A stretch of 7,889 bases of DNA. Origin: Bacillota bacterium (lineage in GTDB: Bacteria; Bacillota; Clostridia; Lachnospirales; Lachnospiraceae). The stretch covers positions 1-7,889 of the forward strand of contig JAEWMZ010000275.1 of NCBI GenBank assembly GCA_023392995.1. The letters run 5' to 3'. Below the pieces are notes generated by a model that did no database searches, was not told where the DNA came from, and saw nothing but the letters and a program-made list of their open reading frames with translations. The translations under genes were made by a program, and so were the position numbers. Shown in pieces: positions 1 to 6,859 of this stretch. Position 1 is the stretch's first letter, and each line of letters starts with the position of its first letter.

Positions 1-490
1 TACTTACCTTTCCAATCATACCCGGAATATCGCGGTGCGTGATGATGAGTGCCGTTGATTTTCCTGAGATCAGCACCTCTGCACCATTTATTCTATTAAT
101 TAAGATATTACCGCCTCCTACAGATGAGCCTCTGACATGAACGACTCTCCCGCTCTCACCCTCTATTTCCAAAATCACCGTGTTAGGGTGAACTCCTTCC
201 AGTTCTAGTGTTTCAAATATATACTCAAGCTCTTCCTCCCTGGCATGCTCCATGCTGTTACAGATTCTGTTGTCATCTGCATCCATTCCCAGAATCCCGG
301 CAATAATGGCCTTATCCGTCCCATGTCCCTGATAAGTCTTAGCAAAGGAACCGGCAAAACTAATTCTGGCTCTTACCGGTCGTTCTCCTAGAATGGAACG
401 GGCGTATTTTCCAATACGGACTGCTCCAGCTGTATGGGAGCTGGAGGGTCCAATCATAATCGGTCCAATAATATCAAATACTCCAAGCAT
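1..490 (-). CDS. sdaAB: L-serine dehydratase, iron-sulfur type, beta subunit (partial, cut by window edge)
   Basis: The reading frame opens with ATG at 490 and stays open to the window edge, giving 163 residues without a stop. The N-terminal stretch IGPIMIGPSSSHTAGAVRIG (residues 8-27) is the hallmark of the beta subunit of the oxygen-sensitive, [4Fe-4S]-dependent serine dehydratase, which deaminates L-serine to pyruvate and ammonia in the cytosol. From about residue 147 (ALIITHRDIPGMIGKV) the sequence looks like the start of the C-terminal ACT domain of this subunit. The family is about 220 residues long, so roughly 60 are missing beyond position 1. The iron-sulfur alpha subunit (sdaAA) usually follows and would lie further left, outside the window. 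GGGAGG at 503-498, 7 bases before the ATG, supports the start. The gene is separated from the MFS gene by 458 bp with a likely terminator and promoter, so I treat it as a separate transcription unit not tied to the pathway operon. Confidence 0.93.
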   Translation of the reverse strand, partial: MLGVFDIIGPIMIGPSSSHTAGAVRIGKYARSILGERPVRARISFAGSFAKTYQGHGTDKAIIAGILGMDADDNRICNSMEHAREEELEYIFETLELEGVHPNTVILEIEGESGRVVHVRGSSVGGGNILINRINGAEVLISGKSTALIITHRDIPGMIGKVS

Positions 491-600
491 AAACTTACCT
501 CCCTGTCAGAAAATTATTCATTGCATATTTCATCACTTATCTGTAATCTTACTATGCGATTTATATAAAAATGTTGATTTATATATTACACTAAAACAAT

Positions 601-609
601 ATTATACCA
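601..609 (-). promoter_or_regulatory. Candidate extended -10 promoter for sdaAB
   Basis: On the minus strand the sequence reads TGGTATAAT: a perfect TATAAT at 606-601, preceded by the TGn extension at 609-607. No good TTGACA box lies 17 bases upstream, which is tolerable for an extended -10 promoter. Transcription would start near 594 and leave a leader of about 105 bases before the sdaAB ATG at 490. The position, between the terminator-like hairpin and the gene, fits. It is called by eye only. Confidence 0.5.
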
Positions 610-740
610 CTCTGATTAATGATTTATGAAAATGGACTTGTTACTAAGGTTACATTGAAATATAAAATATTTAACATCGATTGGAGTATTCCTCACTTCT
701 TTTCCCTTTAACCCTATAATTTTCATACTATTTTTCAAAA

Positions 741-814
741 TAAAAAAGATGCCGGTAAAATATGTGAATGCCTACAACGTCTGATTTGCATTCCAATATT
801 TTATACAGCATCTT
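741..814 (-). terminator. Probable rho-independent terminator of the operon
   Basis: A long interrupted stem can be drawn. The outer 7 bp pair 746-752 with 808-814 (AAGATGC/GCATCTT), the middle 8 bp pair 756-763 with 796-803 (TAAAATAT/ATATTTTA), and the inner 6 bp pair 766-771 with 788-793 (GAATGC/GCATTC). The apical loop is 16 bases. Read on the minus strand, the stem runs straight into TTTTTTATTTTG, a good U-tract; the plus strand has no comparable tract. It lies about 135 bases after the MFS stop codon and before the sdaAB promoter, where the end of the operon is expected. Internal loops and low GC make it weaker than a textbook terminator. Confidence 0.6.
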
Positions 815-948
815 AATTAAAATATAATTCCATTATTGCTTTAAATACATTACAAGTTTCTGTCTCTTTCTTATGTCCTTTTATTAATTGTGTGTCTATG
901 AAATCCGTTTGCTACAAAAAAATATTATCATTAAAACTTTTTAAAACT

Positions 949-2100
949 TTATTTTGCTGCTTCCTTCTTCTTCATAAAGGTAAGGATAATTGAGGCAATC
1001 ATACCTGCCACCAATAATATAGAGCAAACAAGCCAAATAAACTGACCATCGTTTTTCCTGTTAAAGATGGAGCCGATGATTGCTAAAAGCATTGGAGAGA
1101 TTGCAGTTCCAACATTAACAAAGGTCATATACATACCATTTGCAAAGGTTCCTGCTGATTTCGGTGCTGCTTCAATGATTCTCATGGTACCATAAGGCAT
1201 CAGTAATCCAAAGCCAATTCCTACAAAGGCTGCTCCTGCTACAAGAACGCCAAAGCTTGCCGCTTGCGATATGATATAGAATCCAATTACATTTGCCAGT
1301 AAAATCACTGGAAGAGCCGTCTTTTTTAAGATATGTAACACTTTTGCAAATGCAATACCCGCAATTAAAGATAATAAGGTCATTATCATGGTGGCAAGCC
1401 CAGATTGAGCTGCATTACCGCCAATTTCTTCGACTACATAAGAAATAAAACCAAAGAAAGCAAAATAAATAATTGCATAGATGAAGATTGCAATACAGAT
1501 GAACATCATTCTTCCATTGAAGGTTTTTCCTTCCTCTTGTTTCTTTTCCTTTTTCTCCGGTTCCGGTATATTGAGTGCAACTAAAATGAAGGTAATCACT
1601 GCAAATCCGTAGATGAGGAATGCAAATCTCCAGTTAATAGAGGCAAGAATTCCTGCTAAAGCACTGGTGATAATGTTACCCACAGCTACAGCTGCACTTT
1701 GTAAACCAATCATCATATTGAATTCTTCTCCGGTGAAAAAGTCTGCGATCAGTCCTGCTGCATATGGCAGGAATAAGCCGGTTCCCGCACCTAGCAGTAC
1801 TCTGCAGGCTATCATGAATCCAAAGTTTGCGACGAACATAGGTCCGATACCGCCAATGAGGTATAACGTCAAGCCAATATATAGCATCGTTTTGGTTTTT
1901 ACCTTTCCAGCCAGGATACCGGATACAAATCCAAAGGGTATTGCTACCAACGATGCTACAATAACCATAATCTGCATCTGCGTTGCATCCTTATCAACCG
2001 CAGCTCCAATAACAGCTAATGCCGGTGATATCGTAAGACGAAGCATCATTAAAAATGATATAGATAAAATAGATAACTTAAGAACCTTATTTCCTTTCAT
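949..2100 (-). CDS. MFS transporter, 12-TM type
   Basis: The 383-residue protein is an integral membrane protein dominated by hydrophobic segments, consistent with 12 helices in two bundles joined by a charged cytoplasmic loop (about residues 177-197, EPEKKEKKQEEGK). A motif-A-like segment follows helix 2 (GFVSGILAGKVKTKT, about 57-71), and helix 4 carries the RxxxGxGxG-like sequence around Arg100 (CRVLLGAGTGLFLP). Length is normal for the family. GGAGG at 2111-2107, 6 bases before the ATG, supports the start. It is the last gene of the operon, 70 bp after CoA-transferase subunit B, and is followed by a probable terminator. Its place suggests uptake of the pathway substrate (phloroglucinol or a related polyphenol) or export of an acid product. 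The sequence alone does not reveal substrate or direction. Confidence 0.88.
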   Translation of the reverse strand: MKGNKVLKLSILSISFLMMLRLTISPALAVIGAAVDKDATQMQIMVIVASLVAIPFGFVSGILAGKVKTKTMLYIGLTLYLIGGIGPMFVANFGFMIACRVLLGAGTGLFLPYAAGLIADFFTGEEFNMMIGLQSAAVAVGNIITSALAGILASINWRFAFLIYGFAVITFILVALNIPEPEKKEKKQEEGKTFNGRMMFICIAIFIYAIIYFAFFGFISYVVEEIGGNAAQSGLATMIMTLLSLIAGIAFAKVLHILKKTALPVILLANVIGFYIISQAASFGVLVAGAAFVGIGFGLLMPYGTMRIIEAAPKSAGTFANGMYMTFVNVGTAISPMLLAIIGSIFNRKNDGQFIWLVCSILLVAGMIASIILTFMKKKEAAK

Positions 2101-2170
2101 TGTAAACCTCCAAGGTATATTATTTTTGCAGCTTAATATTCTTTTGCATTTCCACGGATTTATCTTATTT

Positions 2171-2836
2171 TTATTCCATCAGAAAAGGCTTCATAATCTT
2201 TAAATCATCAGCAACATGCAGCTCAGCCGCTGTTAAATTCTTTACCTCTTCTATTGTAGTATTTTCAGCTATTTCCTTAAGGAGAAATCCCTTCTCTGTC
2301 ACTTCAATGACAGCGAGCTCCGTCACGATAAGATGAACTCTATTTACCGCTGTTGGAGGAAGTGTAACTTTCTTTAGCAGCTTTGGAGCACCCTTTGCTG
2401 TATGTGTGGTTGCTATAATTACCTTCTTCGCTCCAACCACCAGATCCATGGCTCCTCCCATACCAGGAACCATTTTACCCGGTACAATATGACTGGCTAA
2501 GGTGCCTGTTTCATCCACCTGAAGCGCTCCTAAAATGGTAACATCCACATGTCCGCCACGAATGATTCCAAAAGAGGTACAGCTATCAAAATAGCTTGCC
2601 CCGGGAAGTACATTCACATATTGATTTCCTGAGTTAATCCGATCCTTATTCTCGGTGCCTGGTTTTGATAATTCACCCATGCCTAAGATACCATTTTCAG
2701 ACTGAAGTGTAATATGTACATCGCCAGGTAAGTAGTTACATACCAATGTGGGAAGTCCAATTCCTAAATTCACTACGTCACCGTCATGGAGCTCCCGGGC
2801 TACTCTTGAGGCGATTATTTCCTTTTCACTTGCCAT
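2171..2836 (-). CDS. ctfB: Acetoacetate:acyl-CoA transferase, beta subunit (CtfB/AtoA-like)
   Basis: This 221-residue protein is the catalytic subunit of a family I 3-oxoacid CoA-transferase. The motif SENGILGMG contains Glu47, the family's active-site glutamate that carries CoA as a glutamyl thioester. GIGLPT (about 25-30), RGGHVDVTILGALQVDE and GMGGAMDLVVGAKKV are further family signatures. As I recall it, C. acetobutylicum CtfB has the same length and very similar motifs. The ATG overlaps the stop of subunit A in TGATG, and its ribosome binding site GGAGG (2850-2846) lies inside the last codons of subunit A, so the two are probably translationally coupled. In this operon the enzyme would move CoA from acetyl-CoA, butyryl-CoA or another acyl-CoA onto acetoacetate, feeding the thiolase. 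AtoA or ScoB would be equally valid names. Confidence 0.93.
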   Translation of the reverse strand: MASEKEIIASRVARELHDGDVVNLGIGLPTLVCNYLPGDVHITLQSENGILGMGELSKPGTENKDRINSGNQYVNVLPGASYFDSCTSFGIIRGGHVDVTILGALQVDETGTLASHIVPGKMVPGMGGAMDLVVGAKKVIIATTHTAKGAPKLLKKVTLPPTAVNRVHLIVTELAVIEVTEKGFLLKEIAENTTIEEVKNLTAAELHVADDLKIMKPFLME

Positions 2837-3492
2837 CAGACTTCACCTCCTACGATATAATCTACAAATATTCCGGGCGTCATTACATAGTTGGGATCCA
2901 GTTCACCTACCTCAACAATCTTCTCTGCTGCTACGATTACAATTTTAGCAGCCGTTGCCATCATCGGATTAAAGTTTTTGGTAGTCGCATTATAATAGAT
3001 ATTACCAGCCTTATCTACAATGCTTCCTCTTAGGAATGCCACATCTGCCTTTAAAGGCATCTCGATCAGATATTCCACCTCGTCAAGAGTGATTTTCTGC
3101 TTGCCCTTTTCAACTTCGGTACCCACACCGGTTGGGGTTAGAACCCCCCCGAGTCCTGCCCCACCGGCACGAATTTTCTCAGCCAAAGAGCCCTGGGGAA
3201 CCAGTTCTACCTCTAATTCGCCGGCTACCATCTGCGCACCGGTTTCCTGATTGAGGCCAATGTGTGAAGCCGTTAATTTTTTAACTAATTTTGCTCCAAT
3301 TAATTTGCCAATTCCTTTGCCTGGCACCCCGGAATCATTTGCAATTACATGCAGATCCTTAATGCCCTTCTTCACAATTTCATCCATCAATATTTCTGGA
3401 GTACCGCAGGACATAAAACCACCGATCATTACAGTATCACCAGCCTGGAGGAAGCTGATTGCTTCCTCGGCAGATATGATTTTATTCTTCAT
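2836..3492 (-). CDS. ctfA: Acetoacetate:acyl-CoA transferase, alpha subunit (CtfA/AtoD-like)
   Basis: This 218-residue protein is the A subunit of a family I CoA-transferase. Recognisable blocks are VMIGGFMSCGTPE (about 21-33), the glycine-rich PQGSLAEKIRAGGAGLGG followed by VLTPTGVGT, the block ADVAFLRGSIVDKAGNIYY, and TKNFNPMMATAAK near the C-terminus. As I recall it, C. acetobutylicum CtfA has the same length and near-identical blocks, which is why I prefer this name over AtoD. It pairs with the beta subunit encoded immediately downstream to form the active heteromer. The ATG at 3492 lies 9 bases after the thiolase stop, and AAGAGGT just upstream serves as ribosome binding site. Thiolase, A and B subunits are therefore tightly packed and surely co-transcribed. 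No missing segment or frameshift is visible. Confidence 0.93.
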   Translation of the reverse strand: MKNKIISAEEAISFLQAGDTVMIGGFMSCGTPEILMDEIVKKGIKDLHVIANDSGVPGKGIGKLIGAKLVKKLTASHIGLNQETGAQMVAGELEVELVPQGSLAEKIRAGGAGLGGVLTPTGVGTEVEKGKQKITLDEVEYLIEMPLKADVAFLRGSIVDKAGNIYYNATTKNFNPMMATAAKIVIVAAEKIVEVGELDPNYVMTPGIFVDYIVGGEV

Positions 3493-3501
3493 AGATACCT
3501 C

Positions 3502-4680
3502 TTATCTTTCTAAAATCATAGCAGTTCCCATTCCTCCACCGATACACAGTGAGGCGAGACCATGCTTTGCATCTCTTTTTTGCATCTCATATAATAAAGT
3601 GGTAAGAATTCTTGCTCCGGAGCAGCCAATGGGATGTCCCAGTGCAATTGCGCCGCCATTGACATTTGTCATTTCTGCATCGAATCCCAACTCTTTACAT
3701 ACACACATCGCCTGCGCTGCAAATGCTTCATTTGCTTCTACCAAATCAATCTCCTCTGCTGATAGCTTTGCCAGCTCCAATGCCTTTTTAGAGGCAGGAA
3801 CTACTCCGTAGCCCATAATGGAGGGATCCACACCGGCACTGGCGTAGGACTTAATGGTTGCCAGTATAGGCAAACCAAGGCTTTCCGCCTTTTCTCTGGA
3901 CATCAATACCATCATCGCTGCCCCATCGTTAATTCCAGAAGAGTTACCGGCGGTTACGCTTCCATTGGATTGAAAAGCAGGCTTTAATTTTGAAAGGGTT
4001 TGCGCTGTGGTTCCAAAACGTGGAAATTCATCGGTATCAAATACAATGGGGTCACCTTTTCTCTGTGGCATTACTACCGGTACAATTTCATCCTTGAATT
4101 TGCCCATCTTAATCGCTTCTTCCGCTCTCGACTGGCTCTGCGCTGCAAACTCATCCTGCATTTCTCTGGTAATATTCCATTTTTCCGCGATGTTTTCTGC
4201 TGTAATACCCATATGGTAATCGTTAAAGGCATCCCATAATCCATCCTGAATCATAGAATCGATAATGGTTTCGTGCCCCATCTTCATACCAAAACGGGCT
4301 TTCTTCAGTACATAGGCAGCATTACTCATGCTTTCTGTTCCACCTGCCAATACCACCTCATTGTCTCCGGCTTTGATGGTCTGTGCTGCCAGACTGATAG
4401 CTCTAAGCCCGGAGCCGCAAACCTTACTAAGGGTCATAGCCGGTACTGTTTCAGGCATACCTGCTTTTATTGCTACCTGTCTTGCAATGTTTTGTCCATT
4501 TCCGGCGGAAAGCACATTGCCTATTACCACTTCATCTATCATAGAAGAATCGATGCCTGCTCTCTTTATTGCCTCCTCAGCTGCAGTCTTACCAATCTCT
4601 ACTGCTGAAAGCTCTTTTAAGGCACCTCCAAAGCTTCCAATCGCTGTTCTTACTGCTGAAACGATTACAACGTCTCCCAT
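3502..4680 (-). CDS. thlA: Acetyl-CoA C-acetyltransferase (thiolase)
   Basis: The 392-residue protein is a complete degradative or biosynthetic thiolase that interconverts acetoacetyl-CoA plus CoA and two acetyl-CoA. The catalytic triad can be read directly: the nucleophile Cys88 in KVCGSGL, His349 in GHPIGCSG and Cys379 in SLCIGGGMGTA. The segment DGLWDAFNDYHMGITAEN matches clostridial ThlA proteins closely, and length equals that family. AGGAGG at 4694-4689 with 8-base spacing supports the ATG. It follows the BKACE gene after 148 bp and precedes the CoA-transferase genes by 9 bp. In the proposed pathway it cleaves the acetoacetyl-CoA produced both by the lyase and by the CoA-transferase. 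A housekeeping role in butyrate formation cannot be excluded, though its place in the operon argues for a dedicated copy. Confidence 0.95.
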   Translation of the reverse strand: MGDVVIVSAVRTAIGSFGGALKELSAVEIGKTAAEEAIKRAGIDSSMIDEVVIGNVLSAGNGQNIARQVAIKAGMPETVPAMTLSKVCGSGLRAISLAAQTIKAGDNEVVLAGGTESMSNAAYVLKKARFGMKMGHETIIDSMIQDGLWDAFNDYHMGITAENIAEKWNITREMQDEFAAQSQSRAEEAIKMGKFKDEIVPVVMPQRKGDPIVFDTDEFPRFGTTAQTLSKLKPAFQSNGSVTAGNSSGINDGAAMMVLMSREKAESLGLPILATIKSYASAGVDPSIMGYGVVPASKKALELAKLSAEEIDLVEANEAFAAQAMCVCKELGFDAEMTNVNGGAIALGHPIGCSGARILTTLLYEMQKRDAKHGLASLCIGGGMGTAMILER

Positions 4681-4828
4681 ACTTATGACCTCCTATTACA
4701 AAGGTTAAAAAATCGAATTACAATCTTTCATTCCTTGCTTTTATCTTTATCTTAGGCAATAGTGAAACACCCTAGCTTATTAGTTCTATGAGTTTTACTA
4801 TTCCCTAACCTTTCGCTTGTATTTATCC

Positions 4829-5692
4829 TTACTGGAAATTCTCCGGATGTCTGGTGTTTAAATTCTTTAGACCCAGGATCTTTCTCGTCTCGTCAGGAGT
4901 CGCAATCGTCTTACCTAACTCAGCTACAATTCTCTTTGTTCTTTCAACAAATTCTACGTTTGATTTGGCAAGAACGCCCTTGGAGTAGAGAATATTATCC
5001 TCCATACCAACACGTACATTACCGCCCAGCGCCAATGCCGCATACATAATCGGAAGATGGCCCTTACCAATACCAAGCGCTCCCCAGGTTGCGTCTGCTG
5101 GCAGCAGGTTAACTAAGAACATAAGGTTTTCTACGGTTGCCGTCATACCGCCTGCCGCTCCAAGTACAAACTGGAAATTCAAAGGTCCCTTTAAGAAGCC
5201 TTGCTTCTGTAAATAAAGAGCGTTGTATACCATTCCTGCATCGAATACCTCGATTTCTGGTTTTACCTCGTATTTCTCCATCTCAACTGCCAGTTTTTCC
5301 AGGAATTTTGGGCTGTTCTCGAATACGCAGGAGTTTTGCCAGTTCATAGAACCACAATCATAGGAAGCAATTTCAGGTCTTAAGCCCTGGAATGGCTTCA
5401 TTCTTATTTCATCTGATAGACCGATACCGCCGGAGGTGGTGAGGTTTACTACGATATCACAGCTTTCTCTTACAATATGTACTGTCTCTTCGAATTTGTC
5501 ATAATCCATGGACGCATTGAAGTTATCATCTCTTACATGGATATGTGCGATAGAAGCACCTGCCTTACAGCAGGCAATGATCTCCTCTGCCTCCTCTCTT
5601 GGAGTCAGCGGTACATAAGGTGTATTCTCTTTCTTTGGCCATGCACCGGTGCAGGCCACGGTTAATATCACTTTATCACTAGGATTTGCCAT
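4829..5692 (-). CDS. BKACE family (DUF849) beta-keto acid cleavage enzyme, probable triacetate acetoacetate-lyase
   Basis: The 287-residue protein belongs to the beta-keto acid cleavage enzymes related to Kce of lysine fermentation. These condense a free beta-keto acid with acetyl-CoA and release acetoacetate plus a new acyl-CoA. The metal ligands are visible: His50 and His52 in AHIHVRD and Glu231 in RVGMED, with Arg227 and Asp232 beside it. TTSGG (85-89) and LGAAGGM (178-183 region) complete the TIM-barrel active site. Residue 18, in TGAWP, is tryptophan where Kce has the glutamate that contacts the substrate amino group, so a cationic substrate is unlikely. Next to a cyclase-family hydrolase and a 3-hydroxy acid dehydrogenase, the likely substrate is 3,5-dioxohexanoate (triacetate), giving acetoacetate and acetoacetyl-CoA. 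AAAGGGG precedes the ATG by 9 bases. Family is certain; substrate is inferred from context. Confidence 0.85.
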   Translation of the reverse strand: MANPSDKVILTVACTGAWPKKENTPYVPLTPREEAEEIIACCKAGASIAHIHVRDDNFNASMDYDKFEETVHIVRESCDIVVNLTTSGGIGLSDEIRMKPFQGLRPEIASYDCGSMNWQNSCVFENSPKFLEKLAVEMEKYEVKPEIEVFDAGMVYNALYLQKQGFLKGPLNFQFVLGAAGGMTATVENLMFLVNLLPADATWGALGIGKGHLPIMYAALALGGNVRVGMEDNILYSKGVLAKSNVEFVERTKRIVAELGKTIATPDETRKILGLKNLNTRHPENFQ

Positions 5693-5756
5693 GTTTATAT
5701 TCCCCTTTCTTGGTGATAGAAGCCTTGTAACTTCTGCTTCCTTTTTATTTTCACTT

Positions 5757-5837
5757 AGGGCGTGTCTGAAAACTCATTGCACCGCTACCACTAAGTGGAG
5801 CATTCAGCCCAGCACAAGCAGTTTTCAGACACACCCT
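5757..5837. repeat. 81-bp near-perfect palindrome, MITE-like
   Basis: The left arm AGGGCGTGTCTGAAAACT (5757-5774) and right arm AGTTTTCAGACACACCCT (5820-5837) pair over 18 bp with a single mismatch (C5761 against A5833). The 45-base centre holds a second hairpin: CCACT/AGTGG at 5788-5798, extended by GCT/AGC at 5784-5786 and 5799-5801 with one bulged base. Such short terminal inverted repeats around a small non-coding core are typical of MITEs or palindromic interspersed repeats. I see no target-site duplication beside the arms. It lies between the hydrolase and lyase genes and would be transcribed as a very stable RNA fold. Confidence 0.65.
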
Positions 5838-5838
5838 C

Positions 5839-5881
5839 GGAAAAGGCTGTCACACAAAGTATACTATGTAACAGCCTTTCC
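5839..5881 (-). terminator. Terminator-like hairpin inside the operon
   Basis: AAAGGCTGT (5842-5850) pairs with ACAGCCTTT (5871-5879) over 9 perfect bp, extended by GG/CC (5839-5840 with 5880-5881) around one bulged A and by ACA/TGT (5852-5854 with 5867-5869). On the minus strand the stem ends in CAGCCTTTTCC, so the U-tract is only four bases, partly inside the stem. It begins about 30 bases after the hydrolase stop codon. It may act as a leaky terminator, an mRNA-stabilising 3' structure or a processing site; complete termination is unlikely without a visible downstream promoter. Confidence 0.45.
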
Positions 5882-5912
5882 AACCGTTCAAACTTCTAAG
5901 TTCAAAAAGATA

Positions 5913-6851
5913 TTAGATTGCACCGAAGGTATATACTCTGTCCGGAACATCATTCAGATCATCTTCGTCAATTTCAGCTACGGCACGTACCATGGAGCCG
6001 TCACCTAACCACCAGCGGATCGGGAACGCCATGAACTTGAATCTCTTGCCTACTACCTTATCCAGATCACCGCCAAGGTTCTCGATTCCTACGATTCCAT
6101 TCCCAAGCATATACTTGTGACAAGGCTCCCAGGTTCCTTCTAAGCCGTGGTTTTCCAGCTTTCCGTATTTCTCCATGTATTTTTCCATCCCAAAGGTCTT
6201 GATATAGGTTTCTTTATTAAATTCTGCGTACGCCTCAATACCGAATTGCTCGATGTATTCTTCGGTGATCGGTCTTCCGGAAGCACCGTTTAAGTTCATA
6301 CCAAGCGGTCCGCCGTTCTTGCCCATGGTGGTATGTAATGGATGATCTAACGCCTGCATATCCATTGCTACGCATTTTGGCTGATACTTCTCAAACCATT
6401 CTCCGGCATCTCTTCCAGTTCCGCAGGAATAATGATAGTATTCCTTTGTATCATCGAACTTTAAGTGCATTCCGGTTCTTAAGCAAACCACCATACCCTT
6501 TAGTTCCTCCGGCTTGATATTCGCACGCTTACAAGCATCCTCTAGGTGGGACGCCTTAATCAGTCCCCAGCGTTCCACCTGAATGTCTAAGCATACCGCA
6601 TCACCATAGTAAGCATCTGCCGGCATCTCATGGGTGTAACGAGCACGTCTGCCGTCAAATTCATATTCCATCACGTGACGGGGAGCATCTGCATGGGTTC
6701 CGCAGTGCATTACCACGTCGATTTTTTGTGTCAGTACACCACTCTTTGCAAGGTTATGCATGGTGTCAATCTTCGGTTTTGCAAAATATGGCCATACAGG
6801 GATATCTGCATGAAATGGATGTGTTAGGTCTACTACTACTTTCTTTCCCAT
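5913..6851 (-). CDS. Cyclase-family (PF04199-type) metal-dependent hydrolase, probable dihydrophloroglucinol cyclohydrolase
   Basis: This 312-residue protein carries the metal-binding signature of the cyclase/kynurenine formamidase/isatin hydrolase family, HCGTHADAPRH at 49-59, with His49, His53 and Asp55 as likely Mn or Zn ligands. It opens with VVVDLTHPFHADIPVWP, as family members do, and ends with a conserved block containing IVGIENLGG and GDGSMVRAVAEI. KynB proteins are about 210 residues; the extra length here includes a Tyr/Glu-rich segment at about 195-245. Members hydrolyse cyclic amides, lactones or diketones. With the 3-hydroxy acid dehydrogenase and BKACE genes on either side, the best match is hydrolytic opening of dihydrophloroglucinol to 3-hydroxy-5-oxohexanoate. 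A TTG at 6866 could extend the frame by five residues, but it overlaps GGAGG (6864-6860), which sits 8 bases before ATG 6851, so I use the ATG. Family assignment is firm, substrate inferred. Confidence 0.83.
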   Translation of the reverse strand: MGKKVVVDLTHPFHADIPVWPYFAKPKIDTMHNLAKSGVLTQKIDVVMHCGTHADAPRHVMEYEFDGRRARYTHEMPADAYYGDAVCLDIQVERWGLIKASHLEDACKRANIKPEELKGMVVCLRTGMHLKFDDTKEYYHYSCGTGRDAGEWFEKYQPKCVAMDMQALDHPLHTTMGKNGGPLGMNLNGASGRPITEEYIEQFGIEAYAEFNKETYIKTFGMEKYMEKYGKLENHGLEGTWEPCHKYMLGNGIVGIENLGGDLDKVVGKRFKFMAFPIRWWLGDGSMVRAVAEIDEDDLNDVPDRVYTFGAI

Positions 6852-6859
6852 TGTTTCTT

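Larger units (their letters stand above)
491..948. other. Intergenic region between the pathway operon and sdaAB
   Basis: This 458-bp AT-rich stretch holds no convincing gene. An open frame on the plus strand (393-629) overlaps sdaAB antisense, has no ribosome binding site and resembles no family I know. The region contains the terminator-like hairpin at 741-814, the candidate sdaAB promoter at 601-609, the sdaAB ribosome binding site at 498-503, and an imperfect dyad TGTTACTAAGGTTACA at 639-654. Just after the MFS stop codon the minus strand carries two copies of AAAGTTTTAA-like sequence, which do not form a stem. I see nothing else in 815-948. Confidence 0.6.

Noticed and set aside
1613..2203. 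196-residue plus-strand open frame opposite the MFS gene
   Set aside because: It is the antisense shadow of a clear transporter gene, has no ribosome binding site or recognisable domain, and its composition follows the opposite strand.
3251..3811. 186-residue plus-strand open frame across CoA-transferase A and thiolase
   Set aside because: It spans two well-supported minus-strand genes and shows no family motif; a reading-frame shadow.
4681..4828. Internal promoter or terminator in the gap between lyase and thiolase genes
   Set aside because: Only a 4-bp TAGG/CCTA stem with a small inner GTG/CAC pairing and poor -10/-35 candidates are visible; nothing beyond chance for AT-rich sequence. The only solid element is the thiolase ribosome binding site.
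4829..5692. Kce of lysine fermentation
   Set aside because: No aminomutase genes (kamA, kamD, kamE), kdd or kal are nearby, and the residue aligned with the amino-binding glutamate is tryptophan.
5913..6851. Kynurenine formamidase (KynB)
   Set aside because: The metal motif fits the superfamily, but the protein is about 100 residues longer than KynB and no kynureninase or tryptophan-catabolism gene is present.
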